Assembly (NCBI GenBank): GCA_949294085.1
Contig: CASFFX010000002.1
Coordinates: 1 to 64,000, forward strand
DNA length: 64,000 nt
From: an uncultured bacterium
Lineage (GTDB): Bacteria; Elusimicrobiota; Elusimicrobia; Elusimicrobiales; Elusimicrobiaceae
Direction: 5' to 3'
How positions within the stretch are numbered: position 1 is the first letter of the stretch; the number at the start of each line of letters is the position of its first letter. Below are positions 34,093 to 41,787 of the stretch, in pieces. Under the pieces are notes generated by a model. The model did no database searches and had not been told where the DNA came from. It was given only the letters and a program-made list of their open reading frames with translations. The position numbers were made by a program, and so were the translations under genes.

Positions 34093-34675
34093 TTTGATAA
34101 AATTAATAGCACGGGTTTACTTCAAAGTTTGTTACGATTTTAAGGTGGAGGGATTGGAAAATATTCCCAAAACCGGCGCGCTGATTATAGCGGGCAACCA
34201 CCTTTCCAATGCGGATCCGCCGGCCATTGGCAGTTTTGCCGGGCTGGTGCGGGACTCGCGGTTTGTGGCGAAAAAGGAACTGTTTTCCGTGCCGGTGCTG
34301 GGGTGGTTCTTCCGCCGCAGCGGGTATATCCCGGTGGACCGGACGCGCACGATTGGGGACTTTGGCGCGTTGAAGGAAGTGGTTCACGCGTTGGAACAAG
34401 GCCAAAGCGTCGTCATGTTCCCCGAAGGCACGCGCAGCCGCACGGGTAAACCGCAAAAGCCCAAAAGCGGCATCGGATTTTTGATTTATAAAACGGGCGC
34501 GCCCGTACTGCCGGTAAAGGTGGAAGGCACGTTCGGCTGGCCGTGGGTGCGGAAAATCCGGGTGAAATTCGGCCACGTGATGCACCTGCAGAAGGACCCG
34601 GCCTTGGAGCATAAAGCGCAGTATAAACAATTTGCAAATCAAGTAATGGAAGCAATAAATTCTATAAATATCTAA
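34082..34675 (+). CDS. plsC: 1-acyl-sn-glycerol-3-phosphate acyltransferase
   Basis: Adds the second acyl chain to lysophosphatidic acid at the inner membrane. The 197 residues contain the catalytic HX4D motif (GNHLSNADPPAIG), the substrate-binding block FPEGTRSRTGK and, further on, VLPVKVEG; a hydrophobic N-terminus (LLNLIKLIARVYF) anchors it. Translationally coupled to cmk by an 11-base overlap. Confidence 0.94.
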   Translation: MLLNLIKLIARVYFKVCYDFKVEGLENIPKTGALIIAGNHLSNADPPAIGSFAGLVRDSRFVAKKELFSVPVLGWFFRRSGYIPVDRTRTIGDFGALKEVVHALEQGQSVVMFPEGTRSRTGKPQKPKSGIGFLIYKTGAPVLPVKVEGTFGWPWVRKIRVKFGHVMHLQKDPALEHKAQYKQFANQVMEAINSINI

Positions 34676-34679
34676 CGGA

Positions 34680-34716
34680 GGTTACGCAGTTTTCCCCGTT
34701 TGGGCAAAACTGTAAT
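34680..34716 (+). promoter_or_regulatory. Leader hairpin upstream of rpsA
   Basis: Between plsC and rpsA the sequence CAGTTTT-cccc-gtttgggc-AAAACTG can form a 7-bp stem. Ribosomal protein S1 often represses its own mRNA through structured leaders, so this is a candidate site. Confidence 0.35.
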
Positions 34717-34724
34717 AAGGACTT

Positions 34725-35915
34725 ATGACGACAAACGAAGAAATTAAAAACACCGAAGACACAATTAACGAACAAGAAATGACGATGGACCAGTTAATTG
34801 CGCAGCAAGAGTCTTTATCGGAGAAGTTGTATAAGAAGGAAATTGTAGAAGTACCGGTTGTACAAATCAATCAAGATTACATTTTGGTAGATACCGGCGC
34901 CAAAAAAGAGGGGGCTATCGCCGTATCCGAATTTGCAGGCAAAACGCTGCCCGCCGTGGGAGACACGATTTCCGCCGTTTTGGTGAAACGCGGTTCCGAC
35001 GAAAGACCCGCTATTTTGTCCCACAAAAAAGCGCTGGAAGTACAGGGCTGGGACGTTTGCAAAAAAGCGTACGAAGACAAAGAACGGGTGAAAGGCACCA
35101 TTGTTCAATGCGTAAAAGGCGGCTATATTGTGGAAGTGTTCGGCGTGAACGGTTTTATGCCGCTTTCCTTGTCTGAACTTCACACCGCTTACAAACATTA
35201 CTTGCCGGTGGGGGCCAAAATCAAAGCCCAAATTGTAGAATTTGCGAAAGAAAAACAGAAACTCATCATTTCCCGCAAACAGGTGTTGGAAGAGGACGAA
35301 GCCGTCCGCCGCGCCCAAGTGCTGAGCGAAATTAAAGAAGGCGATGTGCTGCGGGTGGTCGTTTCCAAGGTGGACAAAGACAAACTTTTCCTGCGCTTCC
35401 ACGGGATTGAAGGCATTGTGAATTTGGAAAATATCGCCTGGAAAGAACCGGAAACCGCGATTGCCAATTACAGAAGAGGCCAACGCTTGAAAGCCAAATT
35501 GCTGGCGTTGGATAAAGAAACTCCGAAATTGGAATTCGGTTTGAAACAATTGTTCTTGAATCCGGCCGATGCCTTAAAACGCCGCTATCCGTACAAGAGC
35601 TCCGTCAAAGCGACGGTAACCAAAGTGGACGCGGAAAACGGAGTGGAGTGCACCATTGGCAAGAACAACACCAAAGGTTTCATCAGCCCCTTTGAAATGG
35701 GCCGCGATTTCTCTGCCAAAGAAGGCGACACGATTACCGCCTTGGTGGTGGGTGTAAATCCGGAAACCTATACGGTCAATCTGTCCGTCAAGAAGTATGA
35801 CCAGGTGCAGAACCGCAAAGTCGTTGCCCAGTATTTGAAGCAAGCTCCTCGCCCGACGTTGGGCCAGTTGCTGCAGGATTCCTTCAAAACGGAAAGCGAC
35901 GAAGAAACCAAATAA
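34725..35915 (+). CDS. rpsA: 30S ribosomal protein S1
   Basis: A 396-residue protein with four S1 RNA-binding repeats: QINQDYILVDTGAKKEGAI (about 45), GTIVQCVKGGYIVEVFGVNG (about 125), GDVLRVVVSKVDKDKLFLRF (about 210) and SSVKATVTKVDAENGVECTI (about 295). Four repeats is the shorter form found outside Proteobacteria, which have six. S1 helps mRNAs with structured or weak initiation regions to bind the 30S subunit; this matters here because many genes appear leaderless. It ends the fts-pilT-cmk-plsC cluster and a terminator follows. Confidence 0.94.
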   Translation: MTTNEEIKNTEDTINEQEMTMDQLIAQQESLSEKLYKKEIVEVPVVQINQDYILVDTGAKKEGAIAVSEFAGKTLPAVGDTISAVLVKRGSDERPAILSHKKALEVQGWDVCKKAYEDKERVKGTIVQCVKGGYIVEVFGVNGFMPLSLSELHTAYKHYLPVGAKIKAQIVEFAKEKQKLIISRKQVLEEDEAVRRAQVLSEIKEGDVLRVVVSKVDKDKLFLRFHGIEGIVNLENIAWKEPETAIANYRRGQRLKAKLLALDKETPKLEFGLKQLFLNPADALKRRYPYKSSVKATVTKVDAENGVECTIGKNNTKGFISPFEMGRDFSAKEGDTITALVVGVNPETYTVNLSVKKYDQVQNRKVVAQYLKQAPRPTLGQLLQDSFKTESDEETK

Positions 35916-35936
35916 GTTAGATATTGTAGATAATCC

Positions 35937-35967
35937 AAGCCCGGCCCGTTGCGGCCGGGCTTTTTTG
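35937..35967 (+). terminator. rpsA terminator
   Basis: AAGCCCGGCC / GGCCGGGCTT stem plus T6. Confidence 0.9.
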
Positions 35968-36174
35968 TTGAGCATACGGCAGAACCGCTTTTTTGCGATG
36001 AGGTGAGGGATACAACCGCAATAGAGTCAATTTGTCCGCCGCGCTCAAAAACCGTTTAAGGGAGGTTGGCTTTCTGGGCGGGGCTCACAGAGAAAATCAT
36101 TGTTCTAAGAAATTGCTTAACTGGCCCTGGGGAACTTTCCCGGGCTCCATTTGCACGTTGGGGGCGAGCGCTTG
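35968..36174. other. Convergent intergenic region, no gene recognised
   Basis: About 200 bases between rpsA and the DksA-like gene without a believable coding frame. GCGCTC (about 36047) and GAGCGC (about 36165) could pair to close a 130-base imperfect stem, so a small structured RNA is conceivable but unsupported. Confidence 0.4.
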
Positions 36175-36211
36175 CAAAAACGCCCGGCACTTTCAAAATG
36201 CCGGGCGTTTG
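36175..36211 (-). terminator. Terminator of the DksA-like gene
   Basis: ACGCCCGGCA / TGCCGGGCGT stem followed on the minus strand by TTTTT. Confidence 0.85.
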
Positions 36212-36226
36212 CAAGAGGAAAACCGG

Positions 36227-36604
36227 TTATTCGCGGTGTCTTTCCGTGGAGTGCTGGCAATTTACGCAATAGCGCGCAAACGGAAGGGCTTTAATGCGTT
36301 TTTTGGGAATCGGCTGGCGGCAATATTCGCAAATGCCGTAGATGCCTTTGTCAATTTTGCGCAAGGCGGCTTCAATTTGTTCAATCGTGCTGTGGGCATT
36401 GCCGGAAAGTTCAAACAAAATTTCTTTGTCCAGGCTTTTGCTGGCGTCATCAATGGGGTCGCCCACTTCGGCTTCCGGCATGTCCATATTTTTTTTATCT
36501 TTCAAGCGGGCCGCGGCGTCTTCCTTCAATTCCAATAAATGTTTTTTAATTTCTTTTAGTTCGGCTGCGGTCAGTGCTTCTTTGTTCGTCTTTTTAATAA
36601 CCAT
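36227..36604 (-). CDS. DksA/TraR-type C4 zinc-finger protein
   Basis: A 125-residue protein with a charged coiled coil (about residues 10-60, EIKKHLLELKEDAAARLKD) and a C-terminal C4 zinc finger, CEYCRQPIPKKRIKAL ending CVNC. This is the plan of DksA-like proteins that enter the RNA polymerase secondary channel and, with ppGpp, adjust transcription of growth genes. The coiled-coil tip carries GDPIDDASKS, where DksA proper has two key aspartates. ATG 36604 is chosen; the frame's longer N-terminus has no support. A TTGAAA-17-TACACT promoter lies upstream. Confidence 0.88.
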   Translation of the reverse strand: MVIKKTNKEALTAAELKEIKKHLLELKEDAAARLKDKKNMDMPEAEVGDPIDDASKSLDKEILFELSGNAHSTIEQIEAALRKIDKGIYGICEYCRQPIPKKRIKALPFARYCVNCQHSTERHRE

Positions 36605-36673
36605 AAATATATTACCCCTGTTGGGAAAAATTATGCATTGGAAAAGGGTGTCTTTTCCAGGCACCGTTTGATT

Positions 36674-36702
36674 AGTGTAGCAAAGTAAAATGGCTTTTTC
36701 AA
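36674..36702 (-). promoter_or_regulatory. Promoter of the DksA-like gene
   Basis: On the minus strand TTGAAA and TACACT are 17 bases apart, about 70 bases before the start codon. Confidence 0.7.
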
Positions 36703-36732
36703 CCCCTATATAAAAAGGACCGTTTGTACAGG

Positions 36733-36759
36733 ACAATTCAAACCCCGAATTGTTATAAT
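36733..36759 (+). promoter_or_regulatory. Operator-like inverted repeat and -10 box of the ABC exporter
   Basis: ACAATTC-N7-GAATTGT (36733-36753), a perfect 7-bp inverted repeat, abuts TATAAT (36754-36759). A repressor bound here would cover the promoter. Confidence 0.6.
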
Positions 36760-36790
36760 AAAATAGATATTTTACCCACAGAAGGTGATT

Positions 36791-38578
36791 ATGAAAAATT
36801 TTTTCTCCCGTCCGGTAAGTGAACTGCTTACCAAAAATCCGTTCGTAGATAATTATAAAAAGATGTGGCCTTTTGTAAAGCCGTACTGGTTCCGTGCGTT
36901 GCTGGGGCTGGGGCTGGCACTGCCGGTGGGTGCGCTGGATGCGACGGTGGCCATGTTTATGAAATACTACACCGATGACGTGCTGGTAGCCAAAAATGCT
37001 TCCTTTGCGGCGTATATTCCGCTGTTGATTATTGGTTTTGTGCTGGTGCAAAGCATTTTGACGTATGTGGTAAAGTATCTCAATTCGTGGGTGGGCAATA
37101 AAATTACGCTGGACGTGCGCAAAAAACTATTCTGCAAATTGCTCAGCATGCACAGCGGGTATTTTGACACAACGGATTCCGGCTACATTATGATGCGCTA
37201 CAACGGCGATGCGGATACCGCCTGCAACGGGCTGATTAACAACCTGCGCATGATTGTAACGCGTGTGTTTTCCACCATTACGCTGATTTTTGTGTTGTTT
37301 TACAATTCTTGGCAGCTTACGTTGATTGCAGTGGGGGCGTTTTCGGCGGCGGGGGCGCTCATTTTTATCGTGCGTCGGAAGCTGGAAGAATTGGTGCGCA
37401 ATACGGTGGTAATTAACTCCATTGCCATGCGGGCGTATAACGAAATGTTTAATGGCAACCGCACGGTGGCGGCGTACAATTTGCAGGAGGACCAAGAACG
37501 CCGCTTTAACGAATTGATGGACAATGTGTTTTGCCTGAATATGGATATGGTCAAACATACGGGCTGGCTGTCGCCGGTGATGCATTTTATCGTGTCGTTG
37601 GGGCTGGCGTTGGTGTTCTGGCAGAGCAGCTCTATGATTGTAAACGGAACCATTACCAGCGGTAACTTTACCTCCTTTGTGGCGGCGCTTTTAATGCTCT
37701 ATACGCCGGTAAAAACCATGGGGGACAACTATGTGGACATCAAAAAAGCCTTCTTGGCCATTGACCGTATTTTTGAAATTTTTGCGTTGAAAACGGCCAT
37801 TTCGGATAAATCCGGCGCTCTCACGCTGACGGGTGTGCACAAAGAAATTTGTTTCAACCATGTTTCTTTTGCTTACAAACCGGGCGTGTATGTGCTGAAA
37901 GACATTAATTTGACGGTGCCCGTAGGCACGACGGTTGCGCTGGTGGGCAATTCGGGCGGGGGAAAATCCACCATTGTCAGCCTGCTGCCCCGTTTTTACA
38001 GCGTAACGAAAGGTTCTATTACCATTGACGGCGTGAATATTGAAAACTTTACCCTCAAGTCCTTGCGGGATCATATTTCCGTCGTTTTCCAGGATAATTT
38101 CTTGTTCACGGGCACCATACGCGACAATATTTTGATTGGCCGCCCCGGCGCGACGGAGCAGGACTTGCAGGAAGCCGTTAAAAATGCGCATTTGGACGAT
38201 TTTATCCGTACCCTTAAAAATGGCTTGGATACGGAATTGGGCGAACGCGGGCTGACGCTTTCGGGCGGGCAGCGGCAGCGGGTAGCCATTGCACGGGCGT
38301 TTATCCGCCAGGCGCCTATCGTGATTTTGGACGAAGCCACCAGCGCGTTGGACAATAAATCCGAAGCCGTGGTACAGAAAGCGTTGGACAATTTGACCAA
38401 AAACCGCACCGTTTTTGTGATTGCGCACCGCTTGTCCACCGTCGTTAATGCGGACAAGATTGTCGTGCTTAATGAGGGCCGCATTGTGGAATCCGGCACG
38501 CATGACGAACTGCTCCGCGAGCCGAACGGCGCGTATGCGTCCTTGTACAACGCACAGTTCAAAAAGCGGGAACATTAA
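36791..38578 (+). CDS. ABC-type exporter (MsbA-like half transporter)
   Basis: A 595-residue half transporter that should work as a homodimer. The N-terminal 330 residues form a six-helix exporter domain; the ATPase domain has Walker A GNSGGGKST (about 385), the Q-loop VVFQDNFLF, signature LTLSGGQRQR (about 489), Walker B IVILDEATSALD and the H-loop IAHRL. The helix segment GYFDTTDSGYIMMRYNGD fits MsbA-type lipid flippases, so lipid A-core export is possible; multidrug export is an alternative. AGAAGGTG precedes ATG 36791. An operator-like repeat suggests regulation. Confidence 0.88.
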   Translation: MKNFFSRPVSELLTKNPFVDNYKKMWPFVKPYWFRALLGLGLALPVGALDATVAMFMKYYTDDVLVAKNASFAAYIPLLIIGFVLVQSILTYVVKYLNSWVGNKITLDVRKKLFCKLLSMHSGYFDTTDSGYIMMRYNGDADTACNGLINNLRMIVTRVFSTITLIFVLFYNSWQLTLIAVGAFSAAGALIFIVRRKLEELVRNTVVINSIAMRAYNEMFNGNRTVAAYNLQEDQERRFNELMDNVFCLNMDMVKHTGWLSPVMHFIVSLGLALVFWQSSSMIVNGTITSGNFTSFVAALLMLYTPVKTMGDNYVDIKKAFLAIDRIFEIFALKTAISDKSGALTLTGVHKEICFNHVSFAYKPGVYVLKDINLTVPVGTTVALVGNSGGGKSTIVSLLPRFYSVTKGSITIDGVNIENFTLKSLRDHISVVFQDNFLFTGTIRDNILIGRPGATEQDLQEAVKNAHLDDFIRTLKNGLDTELGERGLTLSGGQRQRVAIARAFIRQAPIVILDEATSALDNKSEAVVQKALDNLTKNRTVFVIAHRLSTVVNADKIVVLNEGRIVESGTHDELLREPNGAYASLYNAQFKKREH

Positions 38579-38593
38579 ATCGGTTGCCAAATT

Positions 38594-38623
38594 AAAAACC
38601 CCACTCCGACGAGTGGGGTTTTT
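38594..38623 (+). terminator. Terminator of the ABC exporter gene
   Basis: A 13-bp stem, AAAAACCCCACTC / GAGTGGGGTTTTT, around CGAC. Confidence 0.9.
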
Positions 38624-38667
38624 ATGTTGAAAACAAACAGCCCATCCAGCAGCTATTCCAACGGGGT

Positions 38668-39080
38668 ATAAAAAGAGCCCTCCGCATGATCTCATGCGGA
38701 GGACTCAGTTAGTCGACTCTTCCATGATTACTCTCTTATCCCCAAACCAGAACCTACGCTGACAGTCAAGAATTTTGCGGCGCCGTACGACACCTGAAGC
38801 CGGTTGCTCCGTCCCATATCTTCGGCATGCTCCCACTACCCTCAGGTAACGGGTCCGAGGCTTGTGAAACGGCCCTTGCATCCCGGGCAAACCTGCCCCG
38901 CACGGTCTACTCCTCAAAGAACTCTTGTTTTCTGCGCTTACGGTCTCCAGGCAGCCACGCTCTTCGCGCCCGCCAGCCCGGTCAACACGCGGCAGTTGTC
39001 ATCCGTTCGCGTCGCCCAACGTCTTACAGGAGGGGCTGGCGCGCCGGGGGGTTTTCTGTACAGCCGTCCCACCGGGGATA
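38668..39080 (-). ncRNA. Probable noncoding RNA of about 410 bases (family not identified)
   Basis: A complete minus-strand transcription unit without a protein gene: a good promoter (39086-39113), about 410 bases with no convincing frame, and a long terminator hairpin (GAGCC-CTCCGCATGA / TCATGCGGAG-GACTC, 38671-38706) followed by T5. Length fits RNase P RNA or tmRNA, but I do not see the GAGGAAAGTCC or tag-peptide and tRNA-like signatures of those molecules. SRP and 6S landmarks were also not found. Several inner segments are strongly complementary, for example GGGGCAGG-ttt-GCCCG. It may be a divergent house-keeping RNA or a new one. Confidence 0.65.
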
Positions 39081-39085
39081 CTTAC

Positions 39086-39113
39086 AGTATAATGGAATTA
39101 CGACTAAATTCAA
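39086..39113 (-). promoter_or_regulatory. Promoter of the noncoding RNA
   Basis: Minus-strand TTGAAT (39113-39108), 16-base spacer, TATACT (39091-39086). It sits just past the stop codon of the regulator at 39117. Confidence 0.65.
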
Positions 39114-39116
39114 GGG

Positions 39117-39803
39117 CTATACGCCCGTAATTTTGCGCACCACCGTTCCAATCGGCTGCAGCAAATGGAGCGGAAATTCGTTATAGGGGGCATTATTCTT
39201 CTGCCACAAGGTAATGCCTCCGGATTGAATTTGCACGCGCTTGATGACGTAGCCGCGCGGCGTTTGGATAAACATTACCTGCCCGTCCTGCCAGTCTTTT
39301 TCGGGGCGGATAAAGAAAAGGGTTTCTTTGTCGGCCGGGTCGCAAACGAGAAATTTGGCTCCCTTGGCGTGATGGCGGGGGACCGTCCACCACTCGGCCA
39401 CGTCGCCGTCCTGGTAGTTGGGATAATTTTCCGGGGCATTTTCTAAGAAAGGCAGCGAAACGCTGTTGCTGAGCGAAAAGCTATCCCCCGGGTTGCAGGA
39501 AGTATAGTCAGCACGGTAAGTATTTTCCGGGGCCTGAGCGTCCCGCAGGGAGCGGGGGCGATGAGGCGGCTGCAACTCGGGATAGGTGGTATTGGCCGGG
39601 AACAGCCGTATAACGTCGTAAGCGTCCATCCCGAACAGCTGGGCCATTTGCGCGGCGTACCCCTTGGAGGGGCGGCGTTTGCCGGTGGCCCACAGGGCAA
39701 CTGTGGCGGTAGAAACGTGCAACAGTTTTGCTAACTTTGCTTGCGCTCCCCTAAGCACACCGCCGTTCCACTTTTCCAATTGCTTTTCAAATTTATTCAT
39801 CAT
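39117..39803 (-). CDS. XRE-type regulator with S24/LexA-like C-terminal domain
   Basis: A 228-residue CI-like repressor. The N-terminal helix-turn-helix reads GAQAKLAKLLHVSTATVALW with ATGKRRPS after it. The C-terminal half follows the S24 peptidase fold (FLVCDPADKETLFFIRP, then DWQDGQVMFIQ, then YVIKRVQIQ). In autocleaving relatives a GDSM motif supplies the nucleophilic serine at the position that here reads DPAD; the lysine of the dyad (VIKRV) is kept. It may therefore be non-cleavable and respond to another signal. GAGGG precedes the start. TTGTAAG/CTTACAA repeats lie in the upstream region. Confidence 0.75.
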   Translation of the reverse strand: MMNKFEKQLEKWNGGVLRGAQAKLAKLLHVSTATVALWATGKRRPSKGYAAQMAQLFGMDAYDVIRLFPANTTYPELQPPHRPRSLRDAQAPENTYRADYTSCNPGDSFSLSNSVSLPFLENAPENYPNYQDGDVAEWWTVPRHHAKGAKFLVCDPADKETLFFIRPEKDWQDGQVMFIQTPRGYVIKRVQIQSGGITLWQKNNAPYNEFPLHLLQPIGTVVRKITGV

Positions 39804-39845
39804 TGAGATACCCTCAAAAATGGGTCTTTTTAGGTCCAAAAAAAG

Positions 39846-39889
39846 CTTGACAAATACTTACAATACTTACTACAAATAGGATTTGTAAG
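39846..39889. promoter_or_regulatory. Candidate operator cluster upstream of the XRE regulator
   Basis: CTTACAA (39857-39863) and TTGTAAG (39883-39889) form an inverted repeat, and ATACTTACA / ATACTTACT form a tandem direct repeat inside it; TTGACA (39848) lies at the edge on the plus strand. This fits a binding region for the XRE protein next door. Confidence 0.5.
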
Positions 39890-40174
39890 AGGCCCACTCC
39901 CTCTTATCTTACAGGCGTACTTGGTTTTCCTTCCCTTACACGAAGAAAGTCCAAAAACAGAGCGGTTTATCCTCGTAAACCTGCGCCGCGCTCGCGGCGT
40001 GTTGGCTCGGTTACGCCCGGGCTTGCGTATTTCCGCCCGGAAGCGCAAGTCTATTGTAGCAAATAAAAAGCCGTTTGGGTTAGCAAAGTTAAGATTTTTG
40101 CCTTTTCCCACCCATGTGAAAAGGGACCAGCGGAAGGCAAACTGAACTTTGCGCCCGACGGCCGGAGAAGAACA
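39890..40174. other. Intergenic region without a recognised gene
   Basis: About 285 bases. It contains an inverted repeat CTTGCG-N16-CGCAAG near 40022-40049 and nothing I can call a gene. Confidence 0.4.
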
Positions 40175-40273
40175 ATGGCTTTGTTTTTGCTGTATGGGCT
40201 GCTCGGCGTGGTGGCTGGAATTGGCATCATCGGTTTTTGGCAGGATTGGACCGATTTTTGGCGTTCTCAGTAA
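40175..40273 (+). CDS. Small single-helix membrane protein (32 residues)
   Basis: An ATG with GGAGAAG 6-8 bases upstream opens a 32-residue frame that is hydrophobic almost throughout: MALFLLYGLLGVVAGIGIIG, then an aromatic, tryptophan-rich tail. The composition fits a membrane-spanning microprotein. It ends 44 bases before the YfcC-type carrier and could associate with it. No homologue is recognised; support is the ribosome-binding site plus the amphipathic design. Confidence 0.5.
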   Translation: MALFLLYGLLGVVAGIGIIGFWQDWTDFWRSQ

Positions 40274-40304
40274 ACCCCGCAGGCGGGAAAACCCCAAAAT
40301 AATC

Positions 40305-40310
40305 TATAAT
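40305..40310 (+). promoter_or_regulatory. -10 box of the YfcC-type gene, leaderless
   Basis: TATAAT, 7 bases before ATG 40318, no ribosome-binding site. Confidence 0.55.
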
Positions 40311-40317
40311 AATATAG

Positions 40318-41706
40318 ATGAAATCCGGATTTTCCCTAAACATTTACGGCCTGATTTTTTCCATTATGATTGTCATGGCCGTGCTGACTTACCTGTTGCC
40401 CGCCGGGCAATACAACACCGTTCAACGCGACGGCCGTTCCTACACCGTAGCAGGCTCCTACCACCGGGTAGAGGCCAATCCGCAGGGATTAGCGGCCGTT
40501 TTGACCGCCCCCGCCAAAGCCTTTGGCGATTGTGCTGACATTATCGTGTTTATCTTTATTACCGGTGCTATTTTTACCATTTTGGACCGCACCGGTACGG
40601 TAAACGCGGTTATTTTGGGCACGAGTTATTTGTTCTCCCGTCGGGAACGGCTGAAGAAATTTTTTATTCCCGCCAGTATGATTTTGTTTTCTTTGGGCGG
40701 GGCCGTGTTCGGCATGGAAGAAGAAACCCTCATCTTTATCCCGCTGTTTATTCCGCTGGCGCTTTCGCTGGGGTATGACACCGTGGTCGGCGTGAGTATT
40801 CCGTTCCTGGGCGCCTGGGTGGGGTTTGGCTCGGCTTTTATGAACCCGTTTACGGTGGGCATTTCGCAGGGCATCGCCCAGTTGCCGTTGTATTCCGGGT
40901 TGGGATACCGCTTGCTCGTGTGGGCCATTTGTACGGCGGTAGTTATTTTGTTCGTTACGCTGTATGGCGAACGCGTGCGTAAAAATCCGCAAAAAAGCCT
41001 GACGTATGAAGCCGACCGCGAAAAAAGAAAACACCTGCACTTAAACGTACTGCAAAAGCCGGAATTTAAGCGCTCGCATATTGCCATTTCCATTGTATTT
41101 GCCCTGGGGATGGCGGGGCTGGTGTACGGGGTGGCGGTGTACCATTGGTACATTATTGAAATTTCGGGGTTGTTTTTGGGGGTAGGTTTGTTGGCGGCGC
41201 TGATTGGGCGGCTGACGCTGAACCAAACGACGGACGCTATTATAGACGGAGCCCGCAGTATGGTCAGCGTGTCCATTATGCTGGCGCTGGCGCGGGCCAT
41301 TGTGGTCATCGCGTCGGACGGGCGCATTTTGGACACGGTGCTCCACTCCATTGCCCAGGCGATTGGCCAGCTGCACCCCTTGGCCGCGGTGGAAGGGATG
41401 TTCTGGGCGCATACGTTTATCAACTTTTTTGTGGCGTCCGGTTCCGGCCAGGCGGTGCTGACGATGCCGGTTATGATTCCGCTTTCGGACTTGCTGGGCA
41501 TTAGCCCGCAGCTTTCTATTTTGGCCTATCAATTTGGCGAAGGCTGGACCAACGCCATTATCCCCACGGCTCCCGTTACCATGGCCGCACTGGGCATGGC
41601 AGGAATCCCGTGGCTGAAATGGGCCCGCTGGAATATTTCGTTGCAAATTGTGCTGGCGGTACTGTCCATGTTGCTGTTGATCCCGCCGTATTTAATGAAG
41701 TGGTAA
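40318..41706 (+). CDS. YfcC-family carrier (C4-dicarboxylate/amino-acid anaerobic carrier superfamily)
   Basis: A 462-residue polytopic membrane protein with about 12 helices. It shows the two related halves of the YfcC/ArcD-like branch of the DcuC superfamily: an N-terminal YLLPAGQYN, GAVFGMEEETLIFIPLF and GFGSAFMNPFTVGISQGIAQLP in the first half, and FINFFVASGSGQAVLTMPVM and FGEGWTNAIIPTAP in the second. These segments form hairpins around the substrate site. Relatives move basic amino acids or short peptides; the substrate cannot be told. The likely promoter gives a leaderless message. Confidence 0.85.
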   Translation: MKSGFSLNIYGLIFSIMIVMAVLTYLLPAGQYNTVQRDGRSYTVAGSYHRVEANPQGLAAVLTAPAKAFGDCADIIVFIFITGAIFTILDRTGTVNAVILGTSYLFSRRERLKKFFIPASMILFSLGGAVFGMEEETLIFIPLFIPLALSLGYDTVVGVSIPFLGAWVGFGSAFMNPFTVGISQGIAQLPLYSGLGYRLLVWAICTAVVILFVTLYGERVRKNPQKSLTYEADREKRKHLHLNVLQKPEFKRSHIAISIVFALGMAGLVYGVAVYHWYIIEISGLFLGVGLLAALIGRLTLNQTTDAIIDGARSMVSVSIMLALARAIVVIASDGRILDTVLHSIAQAIGQLHPLAAVEGMFWAHTFINFFVASGSGQAVLTMPVMIPLSDLLGISPQLSILAYQFGEGWTNAIIPTAPVTMAALGMAGIPWLKWARWNISLQIVLAVLSMLLLIPPYLMKW

Positions 41707-41723
41707 GCTTTCCTCAGTAAGCC

Positions 41724-41748
41724 AAAGGCCCCTTCACGGGGCCTTTTT
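41724..41748 (+). terminator. Terminator of the YfcC-type gene
   Basis: AAAGGCCCC-ttca-CGGGGCCTTT stem and T run. Confidence 0.85.
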
Positions 41749-41787
41749 ATTTCCCCATCAAAACCCGCTGTGGCGGGAGGACCTCTA

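Noticed and set aside
38668-39080. RNase P RNA or tmRNA assignment
   Set aside because: Length fits, but the GAGGAAAGTCC core, tRNA-like ends and a tag-peptide frame were not found by eye, so it is left unnamed.
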